A stretch of DNA of 64,000 bases from Pseudomonas bubulae (GCF_900618535.1 NZ_UYJA01000001.1:744001-808000); one strand, 5' to 3'. Numbered from the stretch's first letter, positions 9,140 to 19,583 are shown. A program made the numbers and translations. Notes: a model not told the origin generated them from the letters alone.

Positions 9140-9442
9140 ATGCAGCTCACCCCCAGAGAAGTCGAAAAGCTGATGGTTTACACCCTGTCGGACGTCGCAT
9201 TCCGGCGCAAGGCTCGCGGCTTGAAATTGAACTATCCAGAGGCTGTTTCAATTATCACCGTGACCGCCCTGGAAGGCGCACGCGATGGCAAGTCGGTTGA
9301 GGATGTGATGACCGAGGCCAGCAAAGTACTCACCAAGGATGACGTGATGGAAGGCGTCAGCGACCTTATTCCCAACGTTCAGGTTGAAGCGATTTTCACC
9401 GACGGCAGTCGTCTGGTCACGGTCCACGACCCGATCAAGTAA
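9140..9442 (+). CDS. ureA: urease gamma subunit
   Basis: 100 residues, the exact length of stand-alone bacterial UreA. It opens [27 protein letters not shown] and continues [28 protein letters not shown], family hallmarks. With UreB and UreC it forms the (alpha-beta-gamma)3 urease that hydrolyses urea to ammonia and carbamate. AGGAGGG precedes the ATG by about 7 bases. First gene of the operon ureABCEFGD. Confidence 0.98.
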   Translation: MQLTPREVEKLMVYTLSDVAFRRKARGLKLNYPEAVSIITVTALEGARDGKSVEDVMTEASKVLTKDDVMEGVSDLIPNVQVEAIFTDGSRLVTVHDPIK

Positions 9443-9496
9443 CCGTCTGCTTTAAACCCGGTAAACGCAAAACTTTCACGTTTTGAGGAATCAGTC

Positions 9497-10027
9497 ATGA
9501 GCACCAAAGAGACAGCAGGCCCGCACCAGGATACTCACCCGAACCACAGCATCCCCCACGCCAAGAACCCCGGTGGCGTCAGCAAGGGCAATGAAGCCGA
9601 TGTGCCTCTGGGCGGCACGATTTACGCCAGCACGCCCATCACCTTTAACGAAGACCGCCCCGTCACCAAGGTAAAGGTGCGCAACACCGGTGACCGTCCG
9701 ATCCAGATCGGCTCGCACTTTCACTTCTTTGAAGTCAACCGTGCCCTGGAATTCGACCGCGCCGCCGCCTTTGGCAAACGCCTGAACATCACGGCCACCA
9801 CAGCCATCCGCTTCGAGCCGGGCGACGAAATCGAAGTGCCGTTGATCCCCTACGGTGGCAAGCAAACGCTTTACGGCTTCAACAACCTGGTCGATGGCTG
9901 GGTACCGGACAAGCTCACCAGCAACCATGAGCGCCCGGAAAAACTGCAGGCCATCCAGCGCGCAGTCGATCGCGGCTTCAAGTTCTCCGAGCCGGCCAAG
10001 CCGTCCAAGCCCGTCAACGACAAGTAA
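9497..10027 (+). CDS. ureB: urease beta subunit with long N- and C-terminal extensions
   Basis: 176 residues, against about 101 in most bacterial UreB proteins. The core ([23 protein letters not shown], then [14 protein letters not shown] and [29 protein letters not shown], about residues 37-145) is fully conserved. A His-rich N-terminal tail of about 36 residues and a Lys/Pro-rich C-terminal tail are additional. UreB proteins with such an N-terminal extension are known from Yersinia-type ureases. TGAGGA lies upstream of the ATG. Structural subunit; no catalytic residues of its own. Confidence 0.97.
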   Translation: MSTKETAGPHQDTHPNHSIPHAKNPGGVSKGNEADVPLGGTIYASTPITFNEDRPVTKVKVRNTGDRPIQIGSHFHFFEVNRALEFDRAAAFGKRLNITATTAIRFEPGDEIEVPLIPYGGKQTLYGFNNLVDGWVPDKLTSNHERPEKLQAIQRAVDRGFKFSEPAKPSKPVNDK

Positions 10028-10101
10028 CCACGCATTCTCATACTTTGCACTCGCGCCGTTGAACCATTGACGCTCGCGCGGCATTAGAAAAGGAGCCACC
10101 G

Positions 10102-11820
10102 ATGCCAACCATTTCACGCAAAGAATACGCAGGCCTGTTCGGCCCAACCACGGGCGACAAAATCCGCCTGGGTGACACCAACCTGTTTGTCGAGATTGAA
10201 AAGGACCTGCGCGGTTACGGTGAAGAATCCGTTTACGGCGGCGGCAAATCCCTGCGCGACGGCATGGGCGCCGACAATACCCTGACCCGTGACAACGGCG
10301 TACTGGACCTGGTTATCACCAACGTCACCATCATCGACGCGATCCAGGGCGTAATCAAAGCCGACGTGGGTATCCGTGACGGCAAGATCGTCGGGATCGG
10401 CAAAAGCGGCAACCCGGGCATCATGAGCGGCGTGACTCCCGGCCTGGTCGTGGGTGTGAGCACCGACGCCATCTCCGGCGAGCACCTGATCCTGACTGCA
10501 GCCGGGATCGACACCCACATTCACTTGATCTCGCCGCAGCAGGCTTACCACGGGCTGTCCAACGGCATCACCACCTTCTTCGGCGGCGGTATCGGCCCTA
10601 CCGATGGCACCAACGGTACCACCGTGACTGCCGGCCCCTGGAACATCCGCCAGATGCTGCGTTCGCTCGAAGGGCTGCCGATCAACGTCGGCATGCTGGG
10701 CAAGGGCAACTCCTTTGGCCGCGAGCCGCTGGCCGAGCAGATCATCGCCGGTGTCGCCGGGCTCAAGGTTCACGAAGACTGGGGCGCAACCTCAAACGCA
10801 CTGCGCCATGCGCTGCGTACCGCCGACGAGATGGACGTGCAGGTGTCGGTGCACACTGACAGCTTGAACGAATGTGGCTACGTCGAAGACACCATTGATG
10901 CTTTCGAAGGTCGCACCATTCACACCTTCCACACGGAAGGCGCCGGTGGTGGTCACGCCCCCGACATCATCAAGGTGGCCAGCCAGAGCAACGTGCTGCC
11001 AAGCTCGACCAACCCGACCCTGCCCTACGGCGTCAACAGCCAGGCCGAGCTGTTCGACATGATCATGGTCTGCCACAACCTCAACCCGAACGTGCCGGCT
11101 GACGTGTCGTTTGCTGAAAGCCGCGTACGCCCGGAAACCATTGCCGCCGAAAACGTGCTGCAGGACATGGGCGTGATCTCCATGTTTTCCAGTGACTCCC
11201 AGGCCATGGGCCGGGTCGGTGAAAACTGGCTGCGGGTGATGCAAACCGCCCATGCGATGAAAGTGTCGCGTGGCAAACTGCCGGAAGACAGCGCCGATAA
11301 CGACAACTTCCGGGTGCTGCGTTACGTGGCCAAGATCACCATCAACCCGGCACTGGCCCAGGGTATCAGCCATGTGCTGGGCTCGGTGGAAGTCGGCAAG
11401 ATGGCCGACCTGGTGCTGTGGGATCCGCGCTTCTTCGGGGCCAAACCGAAAATGGTGATCAAGGGCGGCATGATCAACTGGGCCGCCATGGGTGACCCGA
11501 ACGCCTCTCTGCCAACCCCGCAGCCGGTGTTCTACCGTCCGATGTTCGGTGCCTTCGGCAAGTCCCTGCAAGACACCTGCGTGACCTTCGTGTCGCAGGC
11601 GGCGCTGGAAGACGGCGTGAAAGAAAAGGCCGGGCTGGAGCGTCAGGTCATGGCGGTGCGCGGTTGTCGCACCGTGTCCAAAAAGGACCTGGTGCGCAAT
11701 GACCAGACCCCGCATATCGATGTTGATCCGGAAACTTTCGCGGTAAAAGTCGACGGCGTACACGCCACGTGCAAGCCCATCGATGTGGCCACCATGAACC
11801 AGCGTTATTTCTTTGGCTAA
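10102..11820 (+). CDS. ureC: urease alpha (catalytic) subunit
   Basis: 572 residues, amidohydrolase fold. Nickel and catalytic residues are all present: H139 and H141 (THIHL), the carbamylated lysine K222 (LKVHEDWG), H224, H251 (VHTDSLNE), H277 ([10 protein letters not shown]) and D365 (SSDSQAMGR); the mobile-flap Cys324-His325 (MVCHNLNPN) is also intact. The offset to the Klebsiella enzyme is a constant five residues, and 572 is the length of the Yersinia-type subunit rather than 566-567. AAAGGAG precedes the ATG. Requires UreEFGD and nickel, all supplied by this locus. Confidence 0.98.
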   Translation: MPTISRKEYAGLFGPTTGDKIRLGDTNLFVEIEKDLRGYGEESVYGGGKSLRDGMGADNTLTRDNGVLDLVITNVTIIDAIQGVIKADVGIRDGKIVGIGKSGNPGIMSGVTPGLVVGVSTDAISGEHLILTAAGIDTHIHLISPQQAYHGLSNGITTFFGGGIGPTDGTNGTTVTAGPWNIRQMLRSLEGLPINVGMLGKGNSFGREPLAEQIIAGVAGLKVHEDWGATSNALRHALRTADEMDVQVSVHTDSLNECGYVEDTIDAFEGRTIHTFHTEGAGGGHAPDIIKVASQSNVLPSSTNPTLPYGVNSQAELFDMIMVCHNLNPNVPADVSFAESRVRPETIAAENVLQDMGVISMFSSDSQAMGRVGENWLRVMQTAHAMKVSRGKLPEDSADNDNFRVLRYVAKITINPALAQGISHVLGSVEVGKMADLVLWDPRFFGAKPKMVIKGGMINWAAMGDPNASLPTPQPVFYRPMFGAFGKSLQDTCVTFVSQAALEDGVKEKAGLERQVMAVRGCRTVSKKDLVRNDQTPHIDVDPETFAVKVDGVHATCKPIDVATMNQRYFFG

Positions 11821-11900
11821 TGCCTGAACGGGCCGCTACCGGGGGCACCTGCACCCGGTGGCACACGCCCGGCACATGATTCAGGGAAGGAGTTTGCGAC

Positions 11901-12572
11901 GTGATTTTGATTGAACACATACTCGGCAACGCCAAGAAAGACCCGCACTGGCAGCACAAACTCGAAGGCGCCAAGGTTGACCTGCTGGTGCTCGACCAGC
12001 GTGAAGCGCAAAAAAGTCGCTGCCGGCGCACCAGCCTCGGCGGTCTTGACCTGGGCATTTCGCTGGAACGTAACGTGGTGCTTTCAGACGGCGATGTGCT
12101 GCTCTGGGATGAAGGCTCCAACACCGCCGTGGTGGTGCAACTGAACCTGCGCGACGTGATGGTCATCGATCTCAAGGAGCTGAAAAAACAGCCCCTGGAC
12201 GTGCTGATCAAAACCAGCTTCGAGCTCGGCCATGCCCTGGGCAACCAGCACTGGAAAGCCGTGACCAAAAACAACGAGGTCTATATCCCGCTCACCGTCG
12301 AAACCAAAATGATGGACTCGGTGATGCGCACCCACGGCTTTCAACACCTGCCGTACGCTTTTGTTGGCGGCGCCGAAATCCTGCCGCTGCTGACCACATC
12401 CGAGGCGCGCCTGCTGTTTGGCGGTGCCGAAGAAACCGACACCCATGTTCACGTGGCCAGCCCGCAAGACAAGCTGGACGCTGCCGCCCTGAAGATCCAG
12501 GGCGTGCACAGCCATGACGCACACAGTCACAGTCACGACAACGGCCATACGTTTCACAGCCATAAGCACTGA
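11901..12572 (+). CDS. ureE: urease nickel metallochaperone UreE, long His-rich form
   Basis: 223 residues, longer than the common 150-170. The N-terminal peptide-binding and nickel-binding domains are recognisable ([35 protein letters not shown] with the conserved nickel-site His). The C-terminus ends in a His-rich tail ([21 protein letters not shown] is cut here to its theme: about 10 His in the last 22 residues) expected to store nickel. It delivers nickel to the UreD-UreF-UreG-apourease complex. AAGGAG lies before the GTG/ATG region; the start used is the GTG at 11901. Confidence 0.95.
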   Translation: MILIEHILGNAKKDPHWQHKLEGAKVDLLVLDQREAQKSRCRRTSLGGLDLGISLERNVVLSDGDVLLWDEGSNTAVVVQLNLRDVMVIDLKELKKQPLDVLIKTSFELGHALGNQHWKAVTKNNEVYIPLTVETKMMDSVMRTHGFQHLPYAFVGGAEILPLLTTSEARLLFGGAEETDTHVHVASPQDKLDAAALKIQGVHSHDAHSHSHDNGHTFHSHKH

Positions 12573-12593
12573 ACCCGGCAAGAAGGCGCATAG

Positions 12594-13280
12594 ATGAACG
12601 CATCAGATCTAATTCGCATCATGCAGTTTGGCGATTCCGTATTGCCGGTCGGTGCCTTTTCGTTCTCCAACGGCGTGGAATCGGCCATTCAAAAAGGCAT
12701 CGTCCACGATGTCCCGACCCTGAAGGGTTTTGTGCTCACCGCCCTCAAGCAGGCGGCCAGCTGTGACGGCATGGGTGTGGTCGCTGCGCACCGGGCTGCC
12801 GTGGCAGAAGACCGCGACGGCATTTTACGCGCCGACTGGGCGGTGAATAACCGCAAGCTCAATGAAGAAAGCCGGTTGATGGCCACGCGCATGGGCAAAA
12901 AACTGGCGGAAATGTCGATCCATGTCGTCGAAAAACCGCTGGTGCGCTGGTGGCTTGAACAGATCAAGGCCGGCAACGCGGCAGGCACCTACCCCGTCAC
13001 CCAGGCCGTGGTGATGTCGACCCAGGGCATCGGTGCCCGTGAGGTCGTGGTGATGCACCAGTACGGCGTGGCCATGACCATCCTCAGCGCGGCCATGCGC
13101 CTGATGCGGGTCACGCACCTGGACACCCAGCACATCCTGTTCGAACTCAACCACGACATTGAAGCGTTCTGCGATATCGCCGAAGTCGGCGATATCGAGC
13201 AGATGTCCTCCTATGTCCCGATAGTCGATGTGCTCGCCGCCGTGCACGTCAAGGCACATGTACGGCTATTCATGAACTGA
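12594..13280 (+). CDS. ureF: urease accessory protein UreF
   Basis: 228 residues. Opens with the UreF pattern [26 protein letters not shown]; all-helical protein that acts as GTPase regulator of UreG and gates carbon dioxide and nickel entry during urease activation. It follows ureE by 21 bases with AAGAAGG as ribosome site. Normal length and no defects seen. Confidence 0.96.
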   Translation: MNASDLIRIMQFGDSVLPVGAFSFSNGVESAIQKGIVHDVPTLKGFVLTALKQAASCDGMGVVAAHRAAVAEDRDGILRADWAVNNRKLNEESRLMATRMGKKLAEMSIHVVEKPLVRWWLEQIKAGNAAGTYPVTQAVVMSTQGIGAREVVVMHQYGVAMTILSAAMRLMRVTHLDTQHILFELNHDIEAFCDIAEVGDIEQMSSYVPIVDVLAAVHVKAHVRLFMN

Positions 13281-13345
13281 CACCCCGGGCTGCGTCGGCA
13301 TGTGTCGACGCAGCTTCCGCTCCCCTATCTGGTAAGGAAATAACC

Positions 13346-13993
13346 GTGAAAAAGATTACTCGTATTGGTATTGGCGGCCCGGTCGGTTCAGGTAAAACCG
13401 CGATCATCGAAGTGATCACTCCGATCCTGATCAACCGTGGCTACAAGCCCTTGATCATCACCAACGATATCGTCACCACCGAAGATGCCAAACAGGTCAA
13501 ACGTACCCTCAAGGGTATCCTCGATGAAGACAAGATCCTCGGTGTGGAAACGGGTGCCTGCCCGCACACCGCCGTGCGTGAAGACCCGAGTATGAACATT
13601 GCCGCGGTCGAGGAAATGGAAGAGAAGTTCCCCGACAGCGACCTGATCATGATCGAGAGCGGCGGCGACAACCTGACCCTGACCTTCAGTCCGGCCCTGG
13701 CCGACTTTTATATCTACGTGATCGACGTCGCCGAAGGCGAGAAAATCCCGCGCAAAAATGGCCCGGGGCTGGTGCAGGCCGATATCCTGATCATCAACAA
13801 GATCGACCTCGCCCCCTACGTTGGCGCCAGCCTTGATGTGATGGAAAGCGACACCAAAGTGGTACGCGGCAACCGCCCGTATATCCTCACCAACTGCAAG
13901 ACCGGTCAGGGCATTGAAGAACTGGTGGACATGATCGAGCACATGTTCCTGTTCGCACAAAAACCGGCGGTCAAAAGCGGGGTCAGTGCATGA
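13346..13993 (+). CDS. ureG: urease accessory GTPase UreG
   Basis: 215 residues, SIMIBI-class GTPase. P-loop GGPVGSGKT at residues 10-18, nickel-binding CPH motif ([11 protein letters not shown], about residues 71-81), Walker B-like ESGGDNL, and the guanine-specificity NKID (about residues 152-155). Drives GTP-dependent nickel insertion into UreC. Its stop overlaps the ureD start by four bases. Confidence 0.97.
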   Translation: MKKITRIGIGGPVGSGKTAIIEVITPILINRGYKPLIITNDIVTTEDAKQVKRTLKGILDEDKILGVETGACPHTAVREDPSMNIAAVEEMEEKFPDSDLIMIESGGDNLTLTFSPALADFYIYVIDVAEGEKIPRKNGPGLVQADILIINKIDLAPYVGASLDVMESDTKVVRGNRPYILTNCKTGQGIEELVDMIEHMFLFAQKPAVKSGVSA

Positions 13994-14952
13994 CAGCGCA
14001 GAGCCAGATCGTGAACAACCCGTCACGGCTACGCGCTCACTCACTCGGCATTGATGCGCCGGAGCTGTCGCAGTACCAGGACGAACCGGCGCAAATGCAC
14101 AGCGGTGCCGTGGGTAAAAGCGGCTACCTGCGCCTGGGTTTTGAAAAGCGCGGTAACCGCAGCGTGCTGGCGGACATGGAGCGCCGCGTACCATCGCTGG
14201 TGCAACGGGCCTTGTATTGGGACGAGGAAATGCCCGAGCTGCCCTGTGTGACCATGATTTCAACTTCGGGCTGCGTGCTGCAGGGCGACCGCCTGGCCAC
14301 AGATGTCAACGTGGGGGTGGGTGCCTGCGGGCACGTCACCACCCAGTCGGCGACCAAAGTGCATTCGATGAATGCCAACTACGCCTCGCAAATCCAGCAC
14401 TTCACGATCGAAGAAGGCGGCTACCTGGAGTTTATGCCCGACCCGCTGATCCCCCATCGCAATGCACGGTTTATCACCGACACGCAAATCAGGATCCACC
14501 CCACGGCGACGGCCATCTACTGCGAAATCCTGATGTCGGGGCGCAAGTATCATCATGTGGATGAGCGTTTCGGCTTTGACGTGTACTCCTCCCGGGTGCG
14601 CGCCGAGAACCTCGAGGGTCGCGAGCTGTTTGTCGAGAAGTACATTCTTGAGCCAAAAAAAGAGAGCCTGGACGCCATTGGCGTGATGCAGACCTTCGAT
14701 GTGTTCGGCAACGTGGTATTGCTCACGCCCAGGGAGCATCACGACCGGATTGTCGAGCGCATCCCGGCGCTGTTTGACATGCAGGCCGGGCTGGCCAGCG
14801 GGGTGACCCGCCTGCCCAACGACTGCGGGCTGATATTCAAGGTGCTGGGCAACGACAGTGGCGAGGTCAAGGCGCAAATCCGCGAGTTCTGGAAGGTGGC
14901 CCGCGAAGAAATCCTGGGTGTGACCCTGCAACCGGCGTTTTTGTGGAAGTAG
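13990..14952 (+). CDS. ureD: urease accessory protein UreD (UreH)
   Basis: 320 residues. Family features: [16 protein letters not shown], the [23 protein letters not shown] region cut by conserved prolines, then [29 protein letters not shown]. UreD docks on apourease and links it to UreF/UreG. It ends the accessory set here, whereas in many pseudomonads ureD precedes ureA. Four-base overlap with ureG. Confidence 0.96.
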   Translation: MTAQSQIVNNPSRLRAHSLGIDAPELSQYQDEPAQMHSGAVGKSGYLRLGFEKRGNRSVLADMERRVPSLVQRALYWDEEMPELPCVTMISTSGCVLQGDRLATDVNVGVGACGHVTTQSATKVHSMNANYASQIQHFTIEEGGYLEFMPDPLIPHRNARFITDTQIRIHPTATAIYCEILMSGRKYHHVDERFGFDVYSSRVRAENLEGRELFVEKYILEPKKESLDAIGVMQTFDVFGNVVLLTPREHHDRIVERIPALFDMQAGLASGVTRLPNDCGLIFKVLGNDSGEVKAQIREFWKVAREEILGVTLQPAFLWK

Positions 14953-14956
14953 CTGT

Positions 14957-15101
14957 GTAGCAGCTGCCGAAGGAACGAGGCTGCGTCCGGCGGCGCAGCC
15001 GTCGTAATTCCTGAGGACAGGGTTTGACTGGCACACCGCAGTGCCTGATTTTGCGACGGCTGCGCCGCCGAACGCAGCCTCGTTCCTACGGCAGCTGCTA
15101 C
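14957..15101. repeat. large inverted repeat (two 48-bp palindromic units)
   Basis: Arms 14957-15004 and 15054-15101 are complementary at 46 of 48 positions; each arm is itself partly palindromic (GTAGCAGCTGCC ... ). It belongs to the Pseudomonas intergenic repeat family also seen at 6338. It separates ureD from the urea transporter and, if transcribed, would fold into a very strong stem that could protect or terminate the upstream message. Confidence 0.9.
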
Positions 15102-15142
15102 GCAAGCTGATCCTGGCCAAATGCTCAATTGGGAGAGTCAAT

Positions 15143-16123
15143 ATGGAAGCTGCATCCAAGTGGTCGAAAATCGTGGATGGCAACGTCGTCCTTGAGTTTA
15201 TCGACGTCACCCTGCGTGGTTGTGCTCAGGTCATGTTCCAGAATAACCCGCTGACCGGGCTACTGTTTTTTGCCGCCATTTTTGTCGGCGCGTTTGGCGA
15301 AGGCAACCCGGCCATGGCCTTCGGCAGTGTCCTGGGCACGGTCGTGGCAACCCTTACCGGTATGCACCTCAAGGACCGCACTTCCTGGAAGGCCGGCCTC
15401 TACGGCTATAACGGCTGCCTGGTCGGCGCTGCCCTGCCTACCTTCCTCGCCGTCACACCCATCCTGTGGCTGTGTATTATCCTCGGCAGCGTGGTCTCGG
15501 TAATCGTCACCATCTGCATCGCCGATATTCTGAAGACCTGGAAAGTCGCCGCCCTCACGGCGCCCTTCGTGCTGGTGACCTGGACCATGCTGCTGGCCAG
15601 CTATGCCTTTGGCGGCCTGAACACCAGCGCCCTGCCCGTGCCCAACCTGCCCCATGATCTGGTCGCGTACAACACCAGCCTGTTCGATGGTATAGACCTG
15701 TTCAAGAGCACGTTCTACGGGATCTCCGAAGTGTTCTTGATCAGCACGGTGATCGGCAGCGTGCTGTTTCTCGCCGGGTTGGCGGTGTCATCGTTGTGGG
15801 CCGCGGTGTTCGGCCTGCTGGGCTCGCTGCTGGCGGTGCTGGTGGCCGTGGTGCTGCAAGCCGAACACGCCAGCATCAATAACGGCCTGTATGCCTTCAG
15901 CGCCGTGCTGACTGCCATCGCCCTGGGTTCGACCTTCAACAAGCCCAGCTGGCGCGTGTTGATCTACACCCTGATTGGCGTGGTTTTCACTGTATTTGTG
16001 CAAGGCGCCTTGAATACAGTACTGGCCCCGGTTGGCATCCCGACATTGACCATGCCCTTTGTACTGGCTTCCTGGCTGTTTCTGGTGCCCAACAAAGACG
16101 TCATGCCGGCCCACCGTCAATAA
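15143..16123 (+). CDS. urea transporter (UT family, Yut-like)
   Basis: 326-residue integral membrane protein of the urea-channel family: 10 hydrophobic segments in two homologous halves, with NNPLTGLLFFAAIFVG near residue 35 and a second related segment (ITIPLLVLASWLF-like: TLTMPFVLASWLFLVP) near the C-terminus; GLYGYNGCLVGAALPTF is a UT signature. The ATG at 15143 has GGGAGAG upstream; the open frame further 5' runs through the repeat and is not credible. Provides urea to the adjacent urease. Confidence 0.93.
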   Translation: MEAASKWSKIVDGNVVLEFIDVTLRGCAQVMFQNNPLTGLLFFAAIFVGAFGEGNPAMAFGSVLGTVVATLTGMHLKDRTSWKAGLYGYNGCLVGAALPTFLAVTPILWLCIILGSVVSVIVTICIADILKTWKVAALTAPFVLVTWTMLLASYAFGGLNTSALPVPNLPHDLVAYNTSLFDGIDLFKSTFYGISEVFLISTVIGSVLFLAGLAVSSLWAAVFGLLGSLLAVLVAVVLQAEHASINNGLYAFSAVLTAIALGSTFNKPSWRVLIYTLIGVVFTVFVQGALNTVLAPVGIPTLTMPFVLASWLFLVPNKDVMPAHRQ

Positions 16124-16150
16124 TTTCGATCCCTTTGCCGGAGTCTTTCC

Positions 16151-17209
16151 ATGACCGCGATTGCCTACCCCCTGACAAATGCCGAGCCGTCGAACACCAC
16201 ACGGCGCGCCATTTATCTGCTTACCGGCCTGATCGTGGCCAACCTGCTGGCTTGGGCCTGGGCCTTTATCGAGTTCGGCAACAACCCGGTCTTGATGGGC
16301 ACCGCATTGCTCGCGTACGGCTTCGGCCTGCGCCACGCCGTGGACGCCGACCATATTGCCGCCATCGACAATGTCACCCGCAAGCTGATGCAACAGGGCA
16401 AACGCCCGATAGCCGTAGGCACCTGGTTCTCCCTGGGGCATTCGACCATTGTGGTGCTGGCGTCTTTCGCGATTGCGGCCACGGCAATGGCGTTCAAGGA
16501 CGATATGGAGTGGTTCCATGAAACCGGCGGCCTGATCGGCACCCTGGTGTCCTCGGTATTCCTGCTGCTGTTCGGCGTGCTCAACCTGGTCATCCTGATC
16601 TCGGTGTACAAGAAGTTCAAACAGGTCAAGGCCGGCCACACCCTGCCCCCCGAAGAACTGGACCTGATCACCACCCACCAGGGTGGCCTGATGGCGCGAA
16701 TTTTTGGTCGGGTGTTCAACCTGGTTAACAAAAGCTGGCACATGTACCCGGTGGGCTTTCTGTTTGGCCTGGGCTTTGACACTGCCACCGAAATCGGCTT
16801 GCTGGGCATCAGCGCCACCAGCGCCTCCCACGGCATCAGCCTGTGGTCAATCATGGTGTTCCCGGTGCTGTTTGCGGTGGGCATGGCCCTGATCGATTCA
16901 CTGGACAACTTCGTGATGATCGGCGCCTACGGCTGGGCGTTCTCCAAACCGGTGCGCAAGCTTTACTACAACATCACCATCACTGCCGCCTCGGTGGTGG
17001 TGGCCCTGTTTATCGGCGGTGTCGAAGCGCTGGGGCTGATTGCCGAAAAACTGCAACTCACCGGCGGGATATGGACGCCGATCAATGCCATCAGTGAAAA
17101 CTTCGGCGAGATTGGCTACTGGATCATCGGGATGTTTGTCCTGTGCTGGCTGATTTCGGCCCTCAATTACTACATCCGCGGCTATGACCAACTGCCTGCC
17201 AACGCCTGA
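16151..17209 (+). CDS. NiCoT-family nickel/cobalt permease (HoxN/NixA/UreH type)
   Basis: 352 residues, eight predicted TM helices. The family signature RHAVDADHIAAIDN starts at R61, with LGHSTIVV and GFDTATEIGLL as the other conserved motifs. It imports nickel for urease; placed 27 bases after the urea transporter with a GGAG ribosome site, last gene of the urease locus. Confidence 0.95.
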   Translation: MTAIAYPLTNAEPSNTTRRAIYLLTGLIVANLLAWAWAFIEFGNNPVLMGTALLAYGFGLRHAVDADHIAAIDNVTRKLMQQGKRPIAVGTWFSLGHSTIVVLASFAIAATAMAFKDDMEWFHETGGLIGTLVSSVFLLLFGVLNLVILISVYKKFKQVKAGHTLPPEELDLITTHQGGLMARIFGRVFNLVNKSWHMYPVGFLFGLGFDTATEIGLLGISATSASHGISLWSIMVFPVLFAVGMALIDSLDNFVMIGAYGWAFSKPVRKLYYNITITAASVVVALFIGGVEALGLIAEKLQLTGGIWTPINAISENFGEIGYWIIGMFVLCWLISALNYYIRGYDQLPANA

Positions 17210-17299
17210 TCAGAGGCTCAAGCACACGGGCTGCTGGTGGCAGCCCGATAAACCTGACCTACACTCCCCTCACCCCTTAACTGACGCGTCGTAGGTGCC

Positions 17300-18475
17300 A
17301 TGACTTTATTACAGGACGTAAAAAATCGGATCTCCTTTGCCTATGGAGTCGCCTTGCTGGTTGCGATCAACGGCTTTCTTTTGTTTCTGCCGGTGCTGGA
17401 ACGTGGCGTTGCCCATGCCAATGCCAAATCCGGCTCCTTTGATACCTGGAAGGAGGCATTAAGCTTTTTAGCCTTGCTGGAAATCCCCGGGTTTGTGGTG
17501 GGGCTTGTACTCCTGCTGATGTCACTGGGGCTGTTGATCAAGTCACGCATCAGCTGGTTTTTTTCCCTGCTGCTGCTGGTGGCCACGGTCTGCGTGGATT
17601 TTTTCATTCTGAAAAAACCTGACGGCGTGACCTTCTTCTCGCTGGTCACCATTGCCGTGCTGGCCTTCTATTGGCGCCGTTTTGACCACTACAGCCTGGC
17701 CTCGGGCAGCTTCTTTGCGGTGGTCAGCATCGCCTCACTGATCGTCTACAGCACGCTGGGCACGCTCTACATCGGTGATGGCTTTGCACCGCCGGTGACG
17801 GACCTGCCATCGGCGTTCTACTTCGCCATCGTGGTGATGTCCACCGTAGGCTTTGGTGACATCGTCCCGCATACCACCGATGCGCGTTTTTTCACCCTGA
17901 CAGTGATCATCCTGGGCATCACCATCTTCGCGATTTCGGTGGCGTCCATTGCCGGCCCGCTGATCAGCAACAACATCCAACGTATTGTTAAAGGCAGGAT
18001 TACCCATATGGCGCGTAAAAATCACTACATTCTCGTTGGCGTTGGTTCCCTGGCACAAAACGTCTACAAAGGTCTGACCGATCGCGGCGAACACGTCACG
18101 GTGGTATGCGTGGCCGGCAGCCAGCATGACCTGCCGGAAAAGGCCGATATCATTGAAGGTGACCCGTCGGCCGCGTCGACCCTGAAACTGGCCGGTGCAG
18201 CGGACGCCAAGTACATCGTCACCCTGTGCGACAGCGACGCCGAAAACGTGTTCACCATCCTCGCGGCCAAGGAAGTGGCAGGCGACGAAACCCAGATCAT
18301 CGCACTGGTCAACGAAACGCGGAACATGCCCAAGGTCAAACGCGTCAACCCGACCATGGTGCTGTCGTTGCCATTGCTGGGCAGTGAGTTGCTGGTGCGT
18401 ACCCTGCAGGGCGATCAAATCAACAATGATCTGATCACCGAGATGTTCTTCGGCAAGCGTACGTCTTTGGCCTGA
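17300..18475 (+). CDS. potassium channel with cytoplasmic TrkA-N (RCK) domain, Kch-like
   Basis: 391 residues. Four to six N-terminal hydrophobic segments, then the pore helix and selectivity filter TVGFGD at residues 182-187, an inner helix, and a C-terminal Rossmann-type RCK domain from about residue 236 (NHYILVGVGSLAQNVYKGL). The architecture and length match E. coli Kch (about 417 residues, filter TVGYGD). Selective potassium flux, probably gated by a nucleotide ligand. A GC-rich inverted repeat at 17227-17247 (CGGGCTGC/GCAGCCCG) separates it from the urease locus but has no U-tract. Confidence 0.9.
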   Translation: MTLLQDVKNRISFAYGVALLVAINGFLLFLPVLERGVAHANAKSGSFDTWKEALSFLALLEIPGFVVGLVLLLMSLGLLIKSRISWFFSLLLLVATVCVDFFILKKPDGVTFFSLVTIAVLAFYWRRFDHYSLASGSFFAVVSIASLIVYSTLGTLYIGDGFAPPVTDLPSAFYFAIVVMSTVGFGDIVPHTTDARFFTLTVIILGITIFAISVASIAGPLISNNIQRIVKGRITHMARKNHYILVGVGSLAQNVYKGLTDRGEHVTVVCVAGSQHDLPEKADIIEGDPSAASTLKLAGAADAKYIVTLCDSDAENVFTILAAKEVAGDETQIIALVNETRNMPKVKRVNPTMVLSLPLLGSELLVRTLQGDQINNDLITEMFFGKRTSLA

Positions 18476-18489
18476 GACATGGCAGGATA

Positions 18490-18517
18490 AAAAAAGCCCT
18501 CTGACGAGGGCTTTTTC
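18490..18517. terminator. bidirectional rho-independent terminator
   Basis: AGCCCTC (18495-18501) pairs with GAGGGCT (18506-18512) around a TGAC loop, with A5 before and T5 after, so it works in both directions: for the channel gene on the plus strand and the crcB pair on the minus strand. Confidence 0.9.
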
Positions 18518-18534
18518 ATGGGTGCTGCAAGGGC

Positions 18535-18939
18535 CTATTGCGGGGTATCGGATGCAGGCAGCGGCGTAACCTTGGCCCCGGCAATCAGACCCAGTTCGAC
18601 GGCAGCAAAACCGATTACCAGGCTGATCACCAGATAGCAGATGGAGACAAAAACACTGCCCGGGTCTTGCATCATCTCGACTGCGCCAAACACGAAACTG
18701 GAGAACGTGGATAACCCGCCCATGATCCCGGTGCCGACCATCACGTGCACGTACTGGTTGATGCGGTTGCTCTTGAACAGCGACGTGGCCACGCCCAGCA
18801 GGAACGCGGCGACGATATTGGCGACAAAGATATCCATGGGAAAACCATCGGCCAGGCGCGGCACCGAGAGCATGACGAACTCGCGGCACATGGCGCCGAA
18901 CGCACCACCGACGAAAATCAGAATAATCATGTTGAGCAT
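18535..18939 (-). CDS. crcB: fluoride channel CrcB/Fluc, copy 1
   Basis: 134 residues with four hydrophobic helices, the size of Fluc fluoride channels. Carries [14 protein letters not shown] near the N-terminus and the [12 protein letters not shown] motif that lines the fluoride pore. It lies 15 bases downstream of a second crcB. Two different crcB genes in tandem often encode channels working as a pair. Relieves fluoride toxicity. No fluoride riboswitch is recognised upstream. Confidence 0.93.
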   Translation of the reverse strand: MLNMIILIFVGGAFGAMCREFVMLSVPRLADGFPMDIFVANIVAAFLLGVATSLFKSNRINQYVHVMVGTGIMGGLSTFSSFVFGAVEMMQDPGSVFVSICYLVISLVIGFAAVELGLIAGAKVTPLPASDTPQ

Positions 18940-18954
18940 GGTGTGACTCCTGAG

Positions 18955-19335
18955 TCAGCGCGCCAGCCAGGCGCCGAAAGCGGCGGCGGCCAAGCCGACC
19001 AGTACCGAGATGATCAGATAACCTGCGGCCCATGCACGATCCCTGGCCTTGGCCAGTTTCGAGGCATCCAGCTGCATGCTGCTGAATGTGGTGTAACCGC
19101 CCAGGATACCGGTGAGCACCGCGGCGCTGAGGAAGTCGCCGTAGCGGTCGCGCCAGTCCACGGTAAACAGGATGCTCAGGTAACCGATTACAAAGGCGCC
19201 GCTGACGTTGATCAAAAATGTACCCAGCGGAAACGGCCCCTTATAGAACTGCCCTACCCGCAAACCGATCCACCAGCGCAACAGCGAGCCCAGCCCGCCC
19301 CCCAGCCCGACCCAGAAAACATCCAGCGCAGTCAT
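18955..19335 (-). CDS. crcB: fluoride channel CrcB/Fluc, copy 2
   Basis: 126 residues, four TM helices, with GLGGGLGSLLRWWIGLRV at the start and GGYTTFSSMQLDA in the third helix. Only distantly like its neighbour, so the pair is not a recent duplication. First gene of a two-gene minus-strand unit. The leader 19336-19556 has no recognisable crcB-motif riboswitch. Confidence 0.93.
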   Translation of the reverse strand: MTALDVFWVGLGGGLGSLLRWWIGLRVGQFYKGPFPLGTFLINVSGAFVIGYLSILFTVDWRDRYGDFLSAAVLTGILGGYTTFSSMQLDASKLAKARDRAWAAGYLIISVLVGLAAAAFGAWLAR

Positions 19336-19556
19336 GAAAGTCCCTCTCGTGTCTGTTGGTGAGTGGGGGAAACTCTAGTTCATAAAACAGCGGGCGGGCA
19401 TGACTTGGGCCGGGTCTTTCGCTGTTACAGAAGAGTCCATGCCGGGGGCAGTGAGGCCTGAATGGCGCAGCTCATATTTGCTCAAGCTTTCAAACTGGCG
19501 CTCCTGAGAGTTGCAGGGTATTTGAGCAGCACAGGACGTAAAGCCAACTTGCAAAA

Positions 19557-19571
19557 GTCCCATCATGGGAC
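19557..19571. promoter_or_regulatory. perfect palindrome upstream of higBA, probable autoregulatory operator
   Basis: GTCCCAT-C-ATGGGAC, a 7+1+7 perfect palindrome ending 12 bases before the toxin start. HigA antitoxins repress their own operon by binding such palindromes overlapping the promoter or start region. Confidence 0.65.
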
Positions 19572-19583
19572 CAGGATCGTTTT

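Noticed and set aside
17227..17247. Rho-independent terminator after the nickel permease
   Set aside because: The stem is good but no T-run follows; kept only as an inverted repeat in the channel entry.
19336..19556. Fluoride riboswitch before crcB
   Set aside because: The conserved motif could not be recognised by eye; a covariance search would be decisive.
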